A stretch of 43,441 nucleotides of DNA from Streptococcus equinus ATCC 9812 (GCF_000187265.1 NZ_GL698429.1:885666-929106); one strand, 5' to 3'. Positions 1 through 7,837 are shown, numbered from the stretch's first letter. A program made the numbers and translations. The notes: generated by a model not told the origin, from the sequence alone.

Positions 1-1
1 G

Positions 2-414
2 TCCTATAATCTCCAAAGTGGATTTACCCACTACAGAAATTATAGAGCCAAACTAAGTTATGGTAAAGCTTTTTGGCTAGCAACTGCTATTTTTGGAATC
101 AGAATTGGATCCACTGCATTGGCACAAAATCGTTTCGTCATCTTTCTAATTTGGTTTATGTCATGCCTATTTTTAGGAGTGATACATGTTACTCAAAAGC
201 CAATTTTACAGACTGAGATTCTGGATGAGTACCTTGGAAGAGTATTTAGTGCTTTTTAATAACTATTCCAACACTTGCCATTGGTTCCCTGTTCTTTGGA
301 TTTATTGCTGTTTTCTTATCATGGCGCATTTTTGTTGTGCTATTTGCAGGAGCTTTGCTTTTAGTCGCTTTACATTATTATTCAAACAAAAAGTTAAAAA
401 ATTATAGCATTTGA
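2..414 (+). pseudogene. C-terminal remnant of an MFS-type membrane transporter, frameshifted
   Basis: The window opens inside a rightward gene. Frame 2 encodes hydrophobic helices and then the motif DEYLGRVFS, typical of the loop in MefA-like major facilitator exporters, before a TAA at 257-259. The next frame, from base 256, continues with two more hydrophobic helices and a basic tail (HYYSNKKLKNYSI) and stops at TGA 412-414. One missing T in the run at 253-257 would explain the break, so this is a -1 homopolymer frameshift. The N-terminus is outside the window. The transporter family is inferred from one motif and the helix pattern; the substrate is unknown. A symmetrical terminator follows. 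Confidence 0.6.
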
Positions 415-437
415 AACGTTACCAATCTTTATAACAT

Positions 438-471
438 AAAAAGAGCTTGAAAAATTTCCAAACTCTTTTTT
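438..471. terminator. Bidirectional rho-independent terminator
   Basis: An A-rich arm AAAAAGAGCTTG pairs with CAAACTCTTTTT, allowing one mismatch. This gives a hairpin with a T-run on either strand. It lies between the transporter remnant and the convergent HAD hydrolase gene and can serve both. Confidence 0.7.
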
Positions 472-478
472 CATTCTC

Positions 479-1231
479 TCACCCCACCAACTCACTGATA
501 TCATTAATTACTTTAGCATTCATGGTGTTGAGCGTTTGGATTTCGTCTTTGGTGTAAGGGAAAGTATTGAGCAGGATACCATCGATATCTGCGGCATTTG
601 CGATTGCCATGTCACTGGTGAAGTCATTTCCGACCATGACGGTTTCTTTAGGGTCAAGTTGATTTTCCTTCAGGACAAGATTCATAAAGTCAACTTGTGG
701 TTTCTTCATTTTGTGGTCTGATGAAATGTAAATCTTATCCAAAAATTCTCTGCATCCTGTCATTTCAATCTCTGCTTGGGTAAATGCACGCTGAGCATTT
801 GAAAGTAAAATGACCGTAGCTCCTGCTTCTTTTAATGTTTTCAAAGTGGCTAGTGTATTTTCGTAAGCTTGCAATTTTTTTCGCGACAGCATTCTAAAGA
901 TCTGGGCAATGAGATTTCCCCAAGTTTCCAAATCAAGAATGATACTATCTGTCGCATGCTTGCGCGGTGCTTCAAGCATAAGCTCGATAAAAACCACTAC
1001 CAAATCAACCTCAACGTGCTGCCATGAATAGTGTTTGTGCAGTTTTTCTTCTTGGCGTTTGATTAGCTCATCATAATTAGCTTTCAGCTCATTGGCTGAG
1101 TAATCAGCACCATATGCACAATACAGCTCTGCCATTTTTTGCCAAAGCGCTAAGTCAGCCTCATCTATCTCAATATCCACCAAAGTGCCGTAAAAATCAA
1201 AAATATAATTCTTATACTGTAAATTTGTCAT
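479..1231 (-). CDS. HAD-superfamily hydrolase (subfamily IA, YjjG-like)
   Basis: A 250-residue haloacid dehalogenase-like protein, presumably cytosolic and acting on a small phosphorylated metabolite. Motif I is FDFYGTLVD near residues 11-19, followed by an alpha-helical cap domain (about 20-110). Motif II is LLSN near 142, a conserved Lys lies in KKPQVDF, and motif IV is MVGNDFTSD near 200. Motif I reads D-F-Y-G-T rather than the D-x-D-G-T usual in phosphatases. Tyr at that place is more typical of dehalogenases, so the activity cannot be assigned. It is monocistronic, with its terminator downstream. The family is clear; the substrate is not. Confidence 0.85.
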   Translation of the reverse strand: MTNLQYKNYIFDFYGTLVDIEIDEADLALWQKMAELYCAYGADYSANELKANYDELIKRQEEKLHKHYSWQHVEVDLVVVFIELMLEAPRKHATDSIILDLETWGNLIAQIFRMLSRKKLQAYENTLATLKTLKEAGATVILLSNAQRAFTQAEIEMTGCREFLDKIYISSDHKMKKPQVDFMNLVLKENQLDPKETVMVGNDFTSDMAIANAADIDGILLNTFPYTKDEIQTLNTMNAKVINDISELVG

Positions 1232-1305
1232 TTGTCCTCACCTTATGATTACGTTTACAAAGGTTATTATAGTGAAAAATAAAATATTTGACCAGTCCCA
1301 GCCGC

Positions 1306-1350
1306 AAAAAAAAGCCGACAGATCATAAAAAATGATTTGTCGACTCTTTT
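1306..1350 (-). terminator. Terminator of the YdbC-like gene
   Basis: On the minus strand a 13-bp stem (GTCGACAAATCAT with ATGATCTGTCGGC, one mismatch) around an AAAAA/TTTTT loop is followed by an eight-T run (1306-1313). It sits directly after the stop of the 70-residue gene. Confidence 0.85.
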
Positions 1351-1563
1351 TTATCCGCGAAAAGCATCCAAAATGATTTTGAATTCGTCGTTTGTAAGTG
1401 TGATACCTTTACCCATTTTACTGTGGTCTGGGCTCCATGAACGAATATCAAATTTTGGTTCAGCACCATTAAAGCTGACACGGTTCAATTCTTTGGTCCA
1501 GCCTTTGTCACTTTCAGATAGGGTAAGCAAGTGTTCAACGATTTCAAATTTAAATTCTGACAT
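1351..1563 (-). CDS. ydbC: YdbC-family PC4-like ssDNA-binding protein
   Basis: A 70-residue protein with the hallmarks of the YdbC/PC4 fold: KGWTKELNRVSFNG, then PKFDIRSWSPDH and a GKGITLTNDEF strand-turn-helix. The Lactococcus YdbC family resembles the eukaryotic coactivator PC4 and binds single-stranded DNA as a dimer, so a role in transcription, replication or repair is plausible. It has its own terminator. The Shine-Dalgarno AGGAGG lies exactly in the loop of a perfect 6-bp palindrome (TTAAGT/ACTTAA, 1566-1583) just before the start, which may modulate initiation. Family assignment is from memory of the sequence pattern; length is normal. Confidence 0.85.
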   Translation of the reverse strand: MSEFKFEIVEHLLTLSESDKGWTKELNRVSFNGAEPKFDIRSWSPDHSKMGKGITLTNDEFKIILDAFRG

Positions 1564-1674
1564 AATTAAGTCCTCCTACTTAATCTATTCGTAAAAAAAT
1601 CCTAAACTTTTGATTATTTATTTTTTTAACTAAAAGGTGTATAATCATTTTATCAATTTTTGGGGTAAATGACT

Positions 1675-2004
1675 ATGAAAAATATTATTAAACAATTTAC
1701 AAAGCAGGCGCAAGCTTACATTGACTTTCGTGCTCCGCAGACAAATGAAGTCAATCTAAAAGCCAATAAAATCGCAGCTATTATCAAAGAAGCGCAGGAA
1801 AAACATCTAGCTTTGCATGCGATTTATCTAGATGAAAGTTTCACTGGAGACCTTGTCAAATATGACGCTAAAGGTAGCAAACTTATTCTCAAAAATTTTC
1901 AACAAAACATCTCAACCATTATCCCAATTGAAGACATTAAACGCCTGACTTTAGTCCCACCGACTGTCAGAAAATCACAACTTCAAAATCCTAACAAAAA
2001 ATGA
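1675..2004 (+). CDS. Conserved hypothetical protein (109 aa)
   Basis: A small soluble protein with no family I can name. The N-terminal half is helical and Lys-rich (KNIIKQFTKQAQAYI...). The C-terminal half has an alternating strand pattern (KGSKLILKNFQQNISTIIPIEDIKRLTL), vaguely like a small beta-barrel, ending in a basic tail. ATG 1675 is preferred over the upstream ATG 1669 because GGGGT at 1662-1666 is then 8 nt away. A TATAAT at 1640-1645 is the probable -10; no good -35 is visible. A strong terminator follows. It probably forms its own transcript, divergent from ydbC. Confidence 0.7.
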   Translation: MKNIIKQFTKQAQAYIDFRAPQTNEVNLKANKIAAIIKEAQEKHLALHAIYLDESFTGDLVKYDAKGSKLILKNFQQNISTIIPIEDIKRLTLVPPTVRKSQLQNPNKK

Positions 2005-2045
2005 ACGACCAAAACAAAACTGTTTTTATGTCGTTCATTTTTTTA
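2002..2045 (+). terminator. Rho-independent terminator
   Basis: TGAACGAC (2002-2009, overlapping the TGA stop) pairs with GTCGTTCA (2030-2037), followed by eight T. The convergent U32 gene ends at 2061, so it may also use this hairpin. Confidence 0.8.
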
Positions 2046-2060
2046 TTATTACTGCTTTAA

Positions 2061-3350
2061 TTATGCACGAACGGTTTTGCTTGAACCGTCTGTTTTGTAA
2101 AGGTTGACTAAACCTTCTTTACAAGCACGAATCATGTCACCAGGCTGAACAGCTTGTGGGACAGTGATTGTCAAAAGTTCCATTGGGTTTGGAGCACGGT
2201 CAATTTTATTACCATCTGCGTCGTGCAAGTCTTTGATTGTTGTTTCAAAGTGACGAAGGCCTGGTCCATAAAATTCGACTTTGTCTCCTTCAAGGATAAC
2301 GTTACGTTGACGGATAGTTGCTGTCATTGTTGATTCATCAAAAGCAACAACTTCACCGACAAATTTATATTGTGGGATTTTACGGCGAGCACCGAAAAGT
2401 TGCTCGTTTTCTGTTGGTGTTTGGTAGTAGAAACCAGTTGCTAATTCACGTTGGGCAACTTTCCAAAGTTCATCAAGTAATTCACCTTTAATAGCTTCAA
2501 ATTTTGCTGGGCTTTCTAGGTAAGCATCAACAGCTGCGCGGTAGCAGTTTGTAACTGTTGACACGTAGTGAATTGATTTCATACGACCTTCAATCTTGAA
2601 GCTATCGACACCATTATCAATCAAATCAGGCAAGTGTTCAATCATGCACATGTCAACTGATGACATAGAAAATGGTTCTGGAACTTCACCTTCAAGACTC
2701 TTACGATTTTCACCGAATGGCATGTCGTAAAGGTCATATTTCCAACGACAAGATTGTGAACATCCACCACGGTTGGCATCACGGTGACTCATGTGGTTAG
2801 AAAGGACACAACGTCCTGAGTAACCAATACACATTGCGCCGTGAACGAAAGCTTCGATTTCAAGGGATGTGTGTTTACGGATTTCTGCAATTTCAGCAAC
2901 CCCAACTTCACGCGCTAAAACGACACGTGACACACCAACTTCTTCCCAGAAAGCAAATGCTTCATAGTTAGTTGTAGAAGCTTGCGTAGAAACGTGAACT
3001 TCTAAACCCGGTGCTTCTGTTAAACAAATTGTAATCATGGCTGGGTCTGATACGATAACGGCATCGAGTCCCATATCACGAAGTTTACGGAACCACTCTC
3101 CTGCACCGACTTCATTTCCTTCGTGAGTAACCATGTTTGCTGCAACGTGGACACGAGCGCCACGAGCGTGAGCGTAATTAATACCTTCTTGCAATTCTTC
3201 CATAGTGAAGTTACCTGCGCGGCTACGAAGACCGAATTGTTGACCACCTACGAAGACTGCATCTGCTCCATAATCAACAGCAACTTTTAATTTTTCAAGA
3301 GTTCCAGCAGGTGCTAAAACCTCTGGACGTTTAAAATTATTTTTTGACAT
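2061..3350 (-). CDS. trhP2: U32 family protein, TrhP2/YrrO-like (tRNA 5-hydroxyuridine synthesis)
   Basis: A 429-residue member of the former 'collagenase-like peptidase U32' family. The N-terminal half begins RPEVLAPAGTLEKLKVAVDYGADAV. The U32 signature EAFVHGAMCIGYSGRC is followed by a Cys cluster (NRGGCSQSCRW) that in this family ligates an iron-sulfur cluster; a C-terminal beta domain follows. In Bacillus subtilis the paralogues YrrN and YrrO (TrhP1/TrhP2) hydroxylate wobble U34 of tRNA using prephenate. This gene and its upstream neighbour reproduce that pair in length and order, so tRNA modification is a better guess than proteolysis. ATG 3350 is preferred over an upstream ATG at 3416 because AGGAAG lies 6 nt before it and the family starts there. 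Confidence 0.85.
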   Translation of the reverse strand: MSKNNFKRPEVLAPAGTLEKLKVAVDYGADAVFVGGQQFGLRSRAGNFTMEELQEGINYAHARGARVHVAANMVTHEGNEVGAGEWFRKLRDMGLDAVIVSDPAMITICLTEAPGLEVHVSTQASTTNYEAFAFWEEVGVSRVVLAREVGVAEIAEIRKHTSLEIEAFVHGAMCIGYSGRCVLSNHMSHRDANRGGCSQSCRWKYDLYDMPFGENRKSLEGEVPEPFSMSSVDMCMIEHLPDLIDNGVDSFKIEGRMKSIHYVSTVTNCYRAAVDAYLESPAKFEAIKGELLDELWKVAQRELATGFYYQTPTENEQLFGARRKIPQYKFVGEVVAFDESTMTATIRQRNVILEGDKVEFYGPGLRHFETTIKDLHDADGNKIDRAPNPMELLTITVPQAVQPGDMIRACKEGLVNLYKTDGSSKTVRA

Positions 3351-3480
3351 TATATTCTTCCTATTTTCAAGATAGTAAAAATGATTTTCGGTAAAATAGC
3401 TTTTACCACATTTCAATAATTCTGCTTAACATGCCCTGAAATAGTAACTCAATCATGATTAAGCAGTAGTTTACGTGAAC

Positions 3481-4407
3481 TTATTTCACTTCTTTTGGAT
3501 CAAACTCGTAGAATCCAGTTCCAAGTGTACGACCTTTTGGATGCAATTTACGGATTTCTTCGTCAAACAAGAAAGCTTGATCTTGAGTGAATTCACCCTT
3601 TTCTAGCAATTCTTTTGTCTTAACAAAGATTTTTGCAATCTCAACAAAATTATGACCTGGGCAATAGATACCGTCTAATTTCCAGTGTGTGTAGTTATGT
3701 TCTACCAACTCAGTAATTTTTGGCATCATATCAAGGTCATCGGTATCAAAAATATGTGTACCTTGTTTGTCTTCATAGATTGAATAATGTGTGTCTTTAT
3801 CACTTGGTTCAGCAAGGAAAAGACCACGTTCACGTGTTTTTTCATCATCAATATGTGTAAAATTAAAGTAATTTTGCAACAATGGACGTTTTGAATGATG
3901 AATAACAGTTGCTCCATAAACAAGCACTTCCGCTGGGTAGCGAAGGTTTTCTGACATTTGGAACAATTCAGCTGATGGGATTTCACGTGCAAGAACTGTC
4001 TCACTTGCACCATGGTCACCCCAGAAGTTTACTTGACGGCTTGATGTTACAAAAACTGATGCATCGTAAATCATCTTGAAATTGTAGCCTTCAGCTTTAT
4101 TGACGTGAAAAAGGCCAGCATCACATGCCACAACATAATCCACTTTGATTTCTTTCAAGAAATCTAGATAAGAACGAATGGCATTAATCATGTCTTGGTG
4201 CAACAAAGCATTACATGCAACACTCAATTCTTTACCATCAGCATGAACCAATTCAGCAATTTCACGAAGTTCATCATAAGAGAAATTGTGCGGTAAACGT
4301 AAACCATAATTTTCTTCACCCACATAAATGCGGTCAACACCTGCATCTAAGAGCTCTTTAACCTGCTCAATAGATTCAGCTGTCGCAGTAATAATTATTT
4401 TTTCCAT
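3481..4407 (-). CDS. trhP1: U32 family protein, TrhP1/YrrN-like
   Basis: A 308-residue protein (TATAESIEQVKELLDAGVDRIYVGEENYGLRLP at the N-terminus), homologous to the N-terminal TIM-barrel part of the next gene. It lacks the GxMCxxYSGRC/Cys cluster: the equivalent position reads EVLVYGATVIHHSKRPLL. It is therefore the short, cluster-less partner, as YrrN is to YrrO in B. subtilis, and the two probably act together in tRNA U34 hydroxylation. Its promoter is almost on top of the start codon (see the promoter entry), so the mRNA may be leaderless; no Shine-Dalgarno is present. The 130-bp gap to the second gene contains no clear terminator, so cotranscription is likely. Confidence 0.8.
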   Translation of the reverse strand: MEKIIITATAESIEQVKELLDAGVDRIYVGEENYGLRLPHNFSYDELREIAELVHADGKELSVACNALLHQDMINAIRSYLDFLKEIKVDYVVACDAGLFHVNKAEGYNFKMIYDASVFVTSSRQVNFWGDHGASETVLAREIPSAELFQMSENLRYPAEVLVYGATVIHHSKRPLLQNYFNFTHIDDEKTRERGLFLAEPSDKDTHYSIYEDKQGTHIFDTDDLDMMPKITELVEHNYTHWKLDGIYCPGHNFVEIAKIFVKTKELLEKGEFTQDQAFLFDEEIRKLHPKGRTLGTGFYEFDPKEVK

Positions 4408-4416
4408 AACGTTTTA

Positions 4417-4445
4417 ATTATACCACTCCTATAACAATTAGTCAC
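4417..4445 (-). promoter_or_regulatory. Promoter of trhP1-like gene, giving a near-leaderless mRNA
   Basis: On the minus strand GTGACT-17-TATAAT, with an extended -10 TGG immediately before the TATAAT (4417-4422). Only 9 nt separate the -10 from the ATG at 4407, leaving a 5' leader of about 0-3 nt. The rest of the interval up to the DUF3270 gene (4446-4625) holds no ORF or hairpin I can support. Confidence 0.6.
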
Positions 4446-4625
4446 TCAGATCTCCTCGGAATCCTTTTGTTATAGCTTTCTAAAGTATTTTATCAATGCC
4501 TCAAGAATGAGCAAAACTTTATGAGAGGAGAGGCTCAAAAAGAAATCCTCATTTTGAAACAAAAAAGAGGAACAACTATTTTAAACATATTTTAGAGCAA
4601 GAGTCAAGTCCCTTTTTAAAAATAG

Positions 4626-4654
4626 GTGACAAATATCACAAAATGTGATATGAT
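4626..4654 (+). promoter_or_regulatory. Promoter with a palindrome filling its spacer
   Basis: GTGACA (4626-4631), a 17-bp spacer, then TATGAT (4649-4654) precede the DUF3270 gene. The spacer is almost wholly occupied by the perfect inverted repeat ATATCACA-AAA-TGTGATAT (4633-4651), which runs into the -10. This is where a repressor would block RNA polymerase. It does not match the GlnR, Rex, CodY, CtsR or cre consensus. Confidence 0.65.
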
Positions 4655-4679
4655 ATCAGTTGAATTAGAGGAGAGGATT

Positions 4680-4964
4680 ATGCCAACACCGTTAAAGCAA
4701 CACAAAGACCTTGAAGATCAACATCTTCAGGCAGAGGATACCCCTAAATTTTACGAATTTAAAGAAATTAATCATAAAAGCGCTAAGTTCAAAGAATTGA
4801 TGTTCTTTGCACGTATCGCTTTATTTGCTATTTCTACTGTTGTGGTATCTTTCTTTTTACTTGTCTTGAATCTCGCTCCTATCTGGGCTTTCTTATTTGC
4901 CTCTCTTATTAGCCTAGCTATCACTTCAGCGGTTTCAAGTATTATTTGGTCATTACGACACTGA
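4680..4964 (+). CDS. DUF3270 family membrane protein
   Basis: A 94-residue protein of the streptococcal DUF3270 family: MPTPLKQHKDLEDQ, then FYEFKEINHKSAKFKELMFFARIA, then two closely spaced transmembrane helices (about 44-66 and 68-90). Function is unknown. The ATG at 4680 follows AGAGGAGAGG and aligns with the family start; an upstream in-frame ATG at 4626 lies inside the promoter and is rejected. It is monocistronic, with a strong promoter carrying a palindromic operator candidate and a terminator directly after the stop. Confidence 0.85.
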   Translation: MPTPLKQHKDLEDQHLQAEDTPKFYEFKEINHKSAKFKELMFFARIALFAISTVVVSFFLLVLNLAPIWAFLFASLISLAITSAVSSIIWSLRH

Positions 4965-4967
4965 TAT

Positions 4968-4992
4968 AAAGCTCCTAAATTGGAGCTTTTTT
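4968..4992 (+). terminator. Rho-independent terminator of the DUF3270 gene
   Basis: AAAGCTCC / GGAGCTTT stem with a 6-nt loop and a T-run, immediately after the TGA. Confidence 0.85.
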
Positions 4993-5000
4993 AATACAAT

Positions 5001-5030
5001 AAAAATAGCGGTCAAATGACCGCTATTTTT
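5001..5030 (-). terminator. Terminator of the hprK-lgt-ytxG-ytxH operon
   Basis: A perfect 14-bp palindromic stem (AAAAATAGCGGTCA / TGACCGCTATTTTT) with an AA loop. It reaches into the stop codon of the YtxH gene and has T-runs in both directions. Confidence 0.85.
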
Positions 5031-5499
5031 ATTCTTCATCTTCAGTTGTTTCTGTTTTTTCATTTTCAGAAGCTGGTGTTTCATCCTTTGGTGTGTAATC
5101 GATGATAATGTTATCAACTTCTGCTTTTGTTTCTTCTTTAACGTCATCTGCTTCATCAACTGCTTCAGATACTTTTGAAGTGAATTCTGATACTTTTTCA
5201 GAAGCAAAATCTGCAGCAGCTTGACCCTTTTCTTTAACGACTTCAAGAAATTCATCAGTGGTTAATTCACCAGATTTAAATTTTTCTTTGTAGTCATTGA
5301 ATGTATCAACAGCCAAATCAGTGTATTCTGTTGCTTTATCTTTAGCTTTTTGATGATATTCAGAAGGATTTTCTTTGTAAGCTTGGTAAGCTTTTGTTGC
5401 TTTTTTTTGCAACTCTTTACCTTTTTCGGTAGATAGGAAGTAGGCTGCGGCGGCACCTGAGGCAACACCAATAATCACATTTCTTAATAGTTTACTCAT
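5029..5499 (-). CDS. ytxH: YtxH domain-containing protein
   Basis: A 156-residue protein with the YtxH pattern: a short hydrophobic N-terminal anchor rich in Gly/Ala (IIGVASGAAAAYFLSTEKGKEL), then a long charged helical region with KA/KD repeats, then a very acidic tail (TETTEDEE). The family is linked to stress responses in Bacillus, but its biochemical role is not known. It is the last gene of the hprK operon. Its start overlaps the end of the DUF948 gene by 8 bp, suggesting coupled translation. Probably membrane-anchored and facing the cytoplasm or surface; topology is not certain. Confidence 0.85.
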   Translation of the reverse strand: MSKLLRNVIIGVASGAAAAYFLSTEKGKELQKKATKAYQAYKENPSEYHQKAKDKATEYTDLAVDTFNDYKEKFKSGELTTDEFLEVVKEKGQAAADFASEKVSEFTSKVSEAVDEADDVKEETKAEVDNIIIDYTPKDETPASENEKTETTEDEE

Positions 5500-5911
5500 G
5501 ATTTTTCTCCTTTTTCAATATTTTTGAGGCAACTTTACCAACAGCGTAAGCTGCACTAGCTTTACCAACATTTGACGTTGCTTGAGAAGCTTTTTGAGAC
5601 AAGAGTCTAGCTTGAGCATTCAAGTCTGAAACTGTCTCTGAAAGGTCTGCAACTGCGACAAACAAAGGATCAATCGTTGATACCTTACCATTGACATCTT
5701 CAACTAAGATATTTGCCTTAGCAAGAATTTCGTTGGTTTGGTGAAGAGTGACATTAACATCGCTCGTCAAGACTTTAATCGTTTGCTTAGATTCATCAAT
5801 TGTCTCATTAACAACATCAACTGTTTTATATAGTTTAACACCAATTGGTATAAAAACAACAACTAAAACTGCAAAAGCAATGGCAAAAATTAATAGAGCT
5901 ATTTCTAACAT
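5492..5911 (-). CDS. ytxG: DUF948 (YtxG-like) membrane-anchored protein
   Basis: A 139-residue protein: a single transmembrane segment (about residues 4-26, LLIFAIAFAVLVVVFIPIGV) followed by a predicted coiled coil with heptad-like spacing (ETIDESKQTIKVLTSDVNVTL...), and a basic C-terminus (KILKKEKNHE). It matches DUF948/YtxG, usually found next to YtxH as here. Function unknown; a structural envelope or stress role is inferred only from the neighbour. It sits 20 bp after lgt in the same operon. Confidence 0.85.
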   Translation of the reverse strand: MLEIALLIFAIAFAVLVVVFIPIGVKLYKTVDVVNETIDESKQTIKVLTSDVNVTLHQTNEILAKANILVEDVNGKVSTIDPLFVAVADLSETVSDLNAQARLLSQKASQATSNVGKASAAYAVGKVASKILKKEKNHE

Positions 5912-5931
5912 CTTATCTCCTATCTACTAAG

Positions 5932-6714
5932 CTAATTTTGATAATAAGGAATATCCTTTTGTCTTCGTCTCCAGACAATCATCACAATACCGATAATGAC
6001 CAAGATTACTGATAACCACTGTGACACGCGCATGCCAAGAAACATCAAACTATCTGTTCGCATTCCTTCTATCACAAAGCGTCCACATCCATACCAAATC
6101 AAGTAAAAGAAAGTAATTTCACCTTGTTTAAAGAAATGTGTACGGTGTCTTAAGCTCATGATAATGATAAAACCAAGCAGGTTCCACATTGACTCATACA
6201 AGAAAGTCGGAACACGGTAACTACCATCGATATACATCTGATTTTTAATAAAATCTGGAAGGTAGTTTAAGCTTTTAACAGCCTTACCATAGGCTTCTTG
6301 GTTGACGAAATTTCCCCAGCGACCAATAGCTTGCGCAATCATCACTCCAGGAGCGGCAATGTCAAGAAAATCAAGCGGATGAATCGCATGATAATATGAA
6401 AAGATAAACAAGACAATGGCACCTGTCAGCAAGCCTCCATAAATAGCTAAACCGCCATGCCAAACAGCAAAGATTTCTGTCCATGGCTGACTAGCATAGT
6501 AGTTAAAATCAAAAATCACATAATAGAGACGCGCACCGATAATGGCAAGCGGAAATGCAATCAAGATAAAATCCAAAATGTCGTCTGGAATTACTTTTCG
6601 ACGCGGTGCTTCTTTCATCGCAAGGTAAACAGCAAGAAGCATACCTGACACAATGAAAAGAGCGTACCATCGAATCGCAAAAGGACCAAATTGAATCGCA
6701 ATTGGATTAATCAT
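5932..6714 (-). CDS. lgt: Prolipoprotein diacylglyceryl transferase
   Basis: Lgt transfers diacylglycerol from phosphatidylglycerol to the lipobox cysteine of prelipoproteins, the first step of lipoprotein maturation in the membrane. The 260-residue product has about seven hydrophobic segments, the HGGLAIYGG segment (residues 86-94) and the Lgt signature [13 protein letters not shown] (131-143) with its essential Arg/Asn. It has a basic cytoplasmic end (WRRRQKD). It overlaps hprK by 8 bp, the classic streptococcal hprK-lgt arrangement. Length and motifs are complete. Confidence 0.97.
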   Translation of the reverse strand: MINPIAIQFGPFAIRWYALFIVSGMLLAVYLAMKEAPRRKVIPDDILDFILIAFPLAIIGARLYYVIFDFNYYASQPWTEIFAVWHGGLAIYGGLLTGAIVLFIFSYYHAIHPLDFLDIAAPGVMIAQAIGRWGNFVNQEAYGKAVKSLNYLPDFIKNQMYIDGSYRVPTFLYESMWNLLGFIIIMSLRHRTHFFKQGEITFFYLIWYGCGRFVIEGMRTDSLMFLGMRVSQWLSVILVIIGIVMIVWRRRQKDIPYYQN

Positions 6715-7642
6715 TTGATTCCTCGTTCTTTGTAATGAGTTGAGTCAAACGATCTTCAAAAGTCTTAGTAGCATCAAATCCCATTTGTTTTGCACGATAG
6801 TTCATGGCTGCTGCTTCGATAACAACAGACATGTTTCGACCAGTTTGGACAGGAATGCGCAAGCGCGGAATTTTGACACCTGATAATTCAAGTTCTTCAT
6901 TTCCATTTCCAAGACGGTCAAACACTTTACCAGATTCGTAATTTTCAAGGTAAATCGCCAATTGAACTTGTGATGAATCTTTAACAGCACTTGCACCGTA
7001 AAGGCTCATAACGTCGATAATTCCGACACCACGAATTTCTAGCAAGTGGCGAAGAATCTCAGCAGGTTCACCCCAAAGTGTTTCTTCATCTTTTGCAAAG
7101 ACATCAACACGGTCATCGGCTACAAGACGGTGACCACGTTTGACAAGTTCAAGACCAGTTTCACTTTTACCAATACCTGAATCACCTTGAATCAAGACAC
7201 CCATACCATAAATATCCATCAAAACACCGTGAACACTTGTACGTTCAGCCAAGCAAGAATCAAGATACCATGACATTTCACCTGATAAACGACTCGTTGG
7301 AACGTGACTTTGCAAGATAGCAATGCCTTTTTCCTTAGCAGCAGCTAACATTTCTTCAGGAATCGCTAGGTTACGAGCAACAATGATTGCTGGTGTTTCA
7401 GGCTTAATCATTTCTCGCAAAACATGACGACGATTATGTGACGTCATTTTTGTCAAATATGACCATTCCTTCATTCCCAAAAGTTGCAAACGCTCAGGCG
7501 AATAATAATCAAAATATCCAGTCATTTCAAGACCTGGACGTGAAATATCTGCCGTTGTTATTTCTTTTGCTAATAAGCCATCATCACCGTAGATAACATC
7601 AAGTTTTACCTTGTCTACCAACATTTTTACAGTAACTGACAT
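6707..7642 (-). CDS. hprK: HPr kinase/phosphorylase
   Basis: Bifunctional enzyme that phosphorylates HPr at Ser46 (ATP or PPi dependent) or removes the phosphate, setting carbon catabolite repression with CcpA, also in this window. The product is 311 residues: an N-terminal DRTGG-like domain, His138 (SVHGV), a P-loop GDSGIGKS at 153-160, and the HprK signature region [13 protein letters not shown] near 205. I place the start at the ATG giving MSVTVKML, which aligns with streptococcal homologues; another ATG four codons upstream (7654) is possible. Neither has a convincing Shine-Dalgarno. The promoter carries a cre-like sequence. Confidence 0.95.
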   Translation of the reverse strand: MSVTVKMLVDKVKLDVIYGDDGLLAKEITTADISRPGLEMTGYFDYYSPERLQLLGMKEWSYLTKMTSHNRRHVLREMIKPETPAIIVARNLAIPEEMLAAAKEKGIAILQSHVPTSRLSGEMSWYLDSCLAERTSVHGVLMDIYGMGVLIQGDSGIGKSETGLELVKRGHRLVADDRVDVFAKDEETLWGEPAEILRHLLEIRGVGIIDVMSLYGASAVKDSSQVQLAIYLENYESGKVFDRLGNGNEELELSGVKIPRLRIPVQTGRNMSVVIEAAAMNYRAKQMGFDATKTFEDRLTQLITKNEESND

Positions 7643-7837
7643 GCCCCATACCATGAACTTTTTACAAAAAATGTAAATGAATTGAAAAATGAAAAATAGA
7701 CTGTTACTACATTTGGCCTATTTTCAAAGTATTTAACAATTCTGTTCAATCCTTTTCTTCTTTTTTTATTATTATATCATAATAATCCTAAAAAGTAAGC
7801 GCTAACGCAAGCTTTTGGAAATTTCACTTCAAGTGTC
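7643..7837 (-). promoter_or_regulatory. hprK promoter, long leader and cre-like site
   Basis: Minus-strand -10 TATAAT at 7771-7776, with a weak -35 (CTTACT, 7794-7799) 17 bp upstream. A cre-like dyad AAGTAAGCGCTAACGC (7793-7808) covers the -35; it has the GNAARCGNWWWC core but three mismatches to the full consensus. The roughly 120-nt leader contains weak AT-rich hairpins (for example GAAAATAG/CTATTTTTC near 7697-7730) but no recognised riboswitch. Confidence 0.45.

Noticed and set aside
186..407. 73-codon frame on the + strand
   Set aside because: Out of frame with the transporter remnant, which explains the sequence better; composition is not protein-like.
4626..4679. Longer N-terminus for the DUF3270 protein (ATG 4626)
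   Set aside because: The region is the promoter and operator; AGAGGAGAGG and family alignment support ATG 4680.
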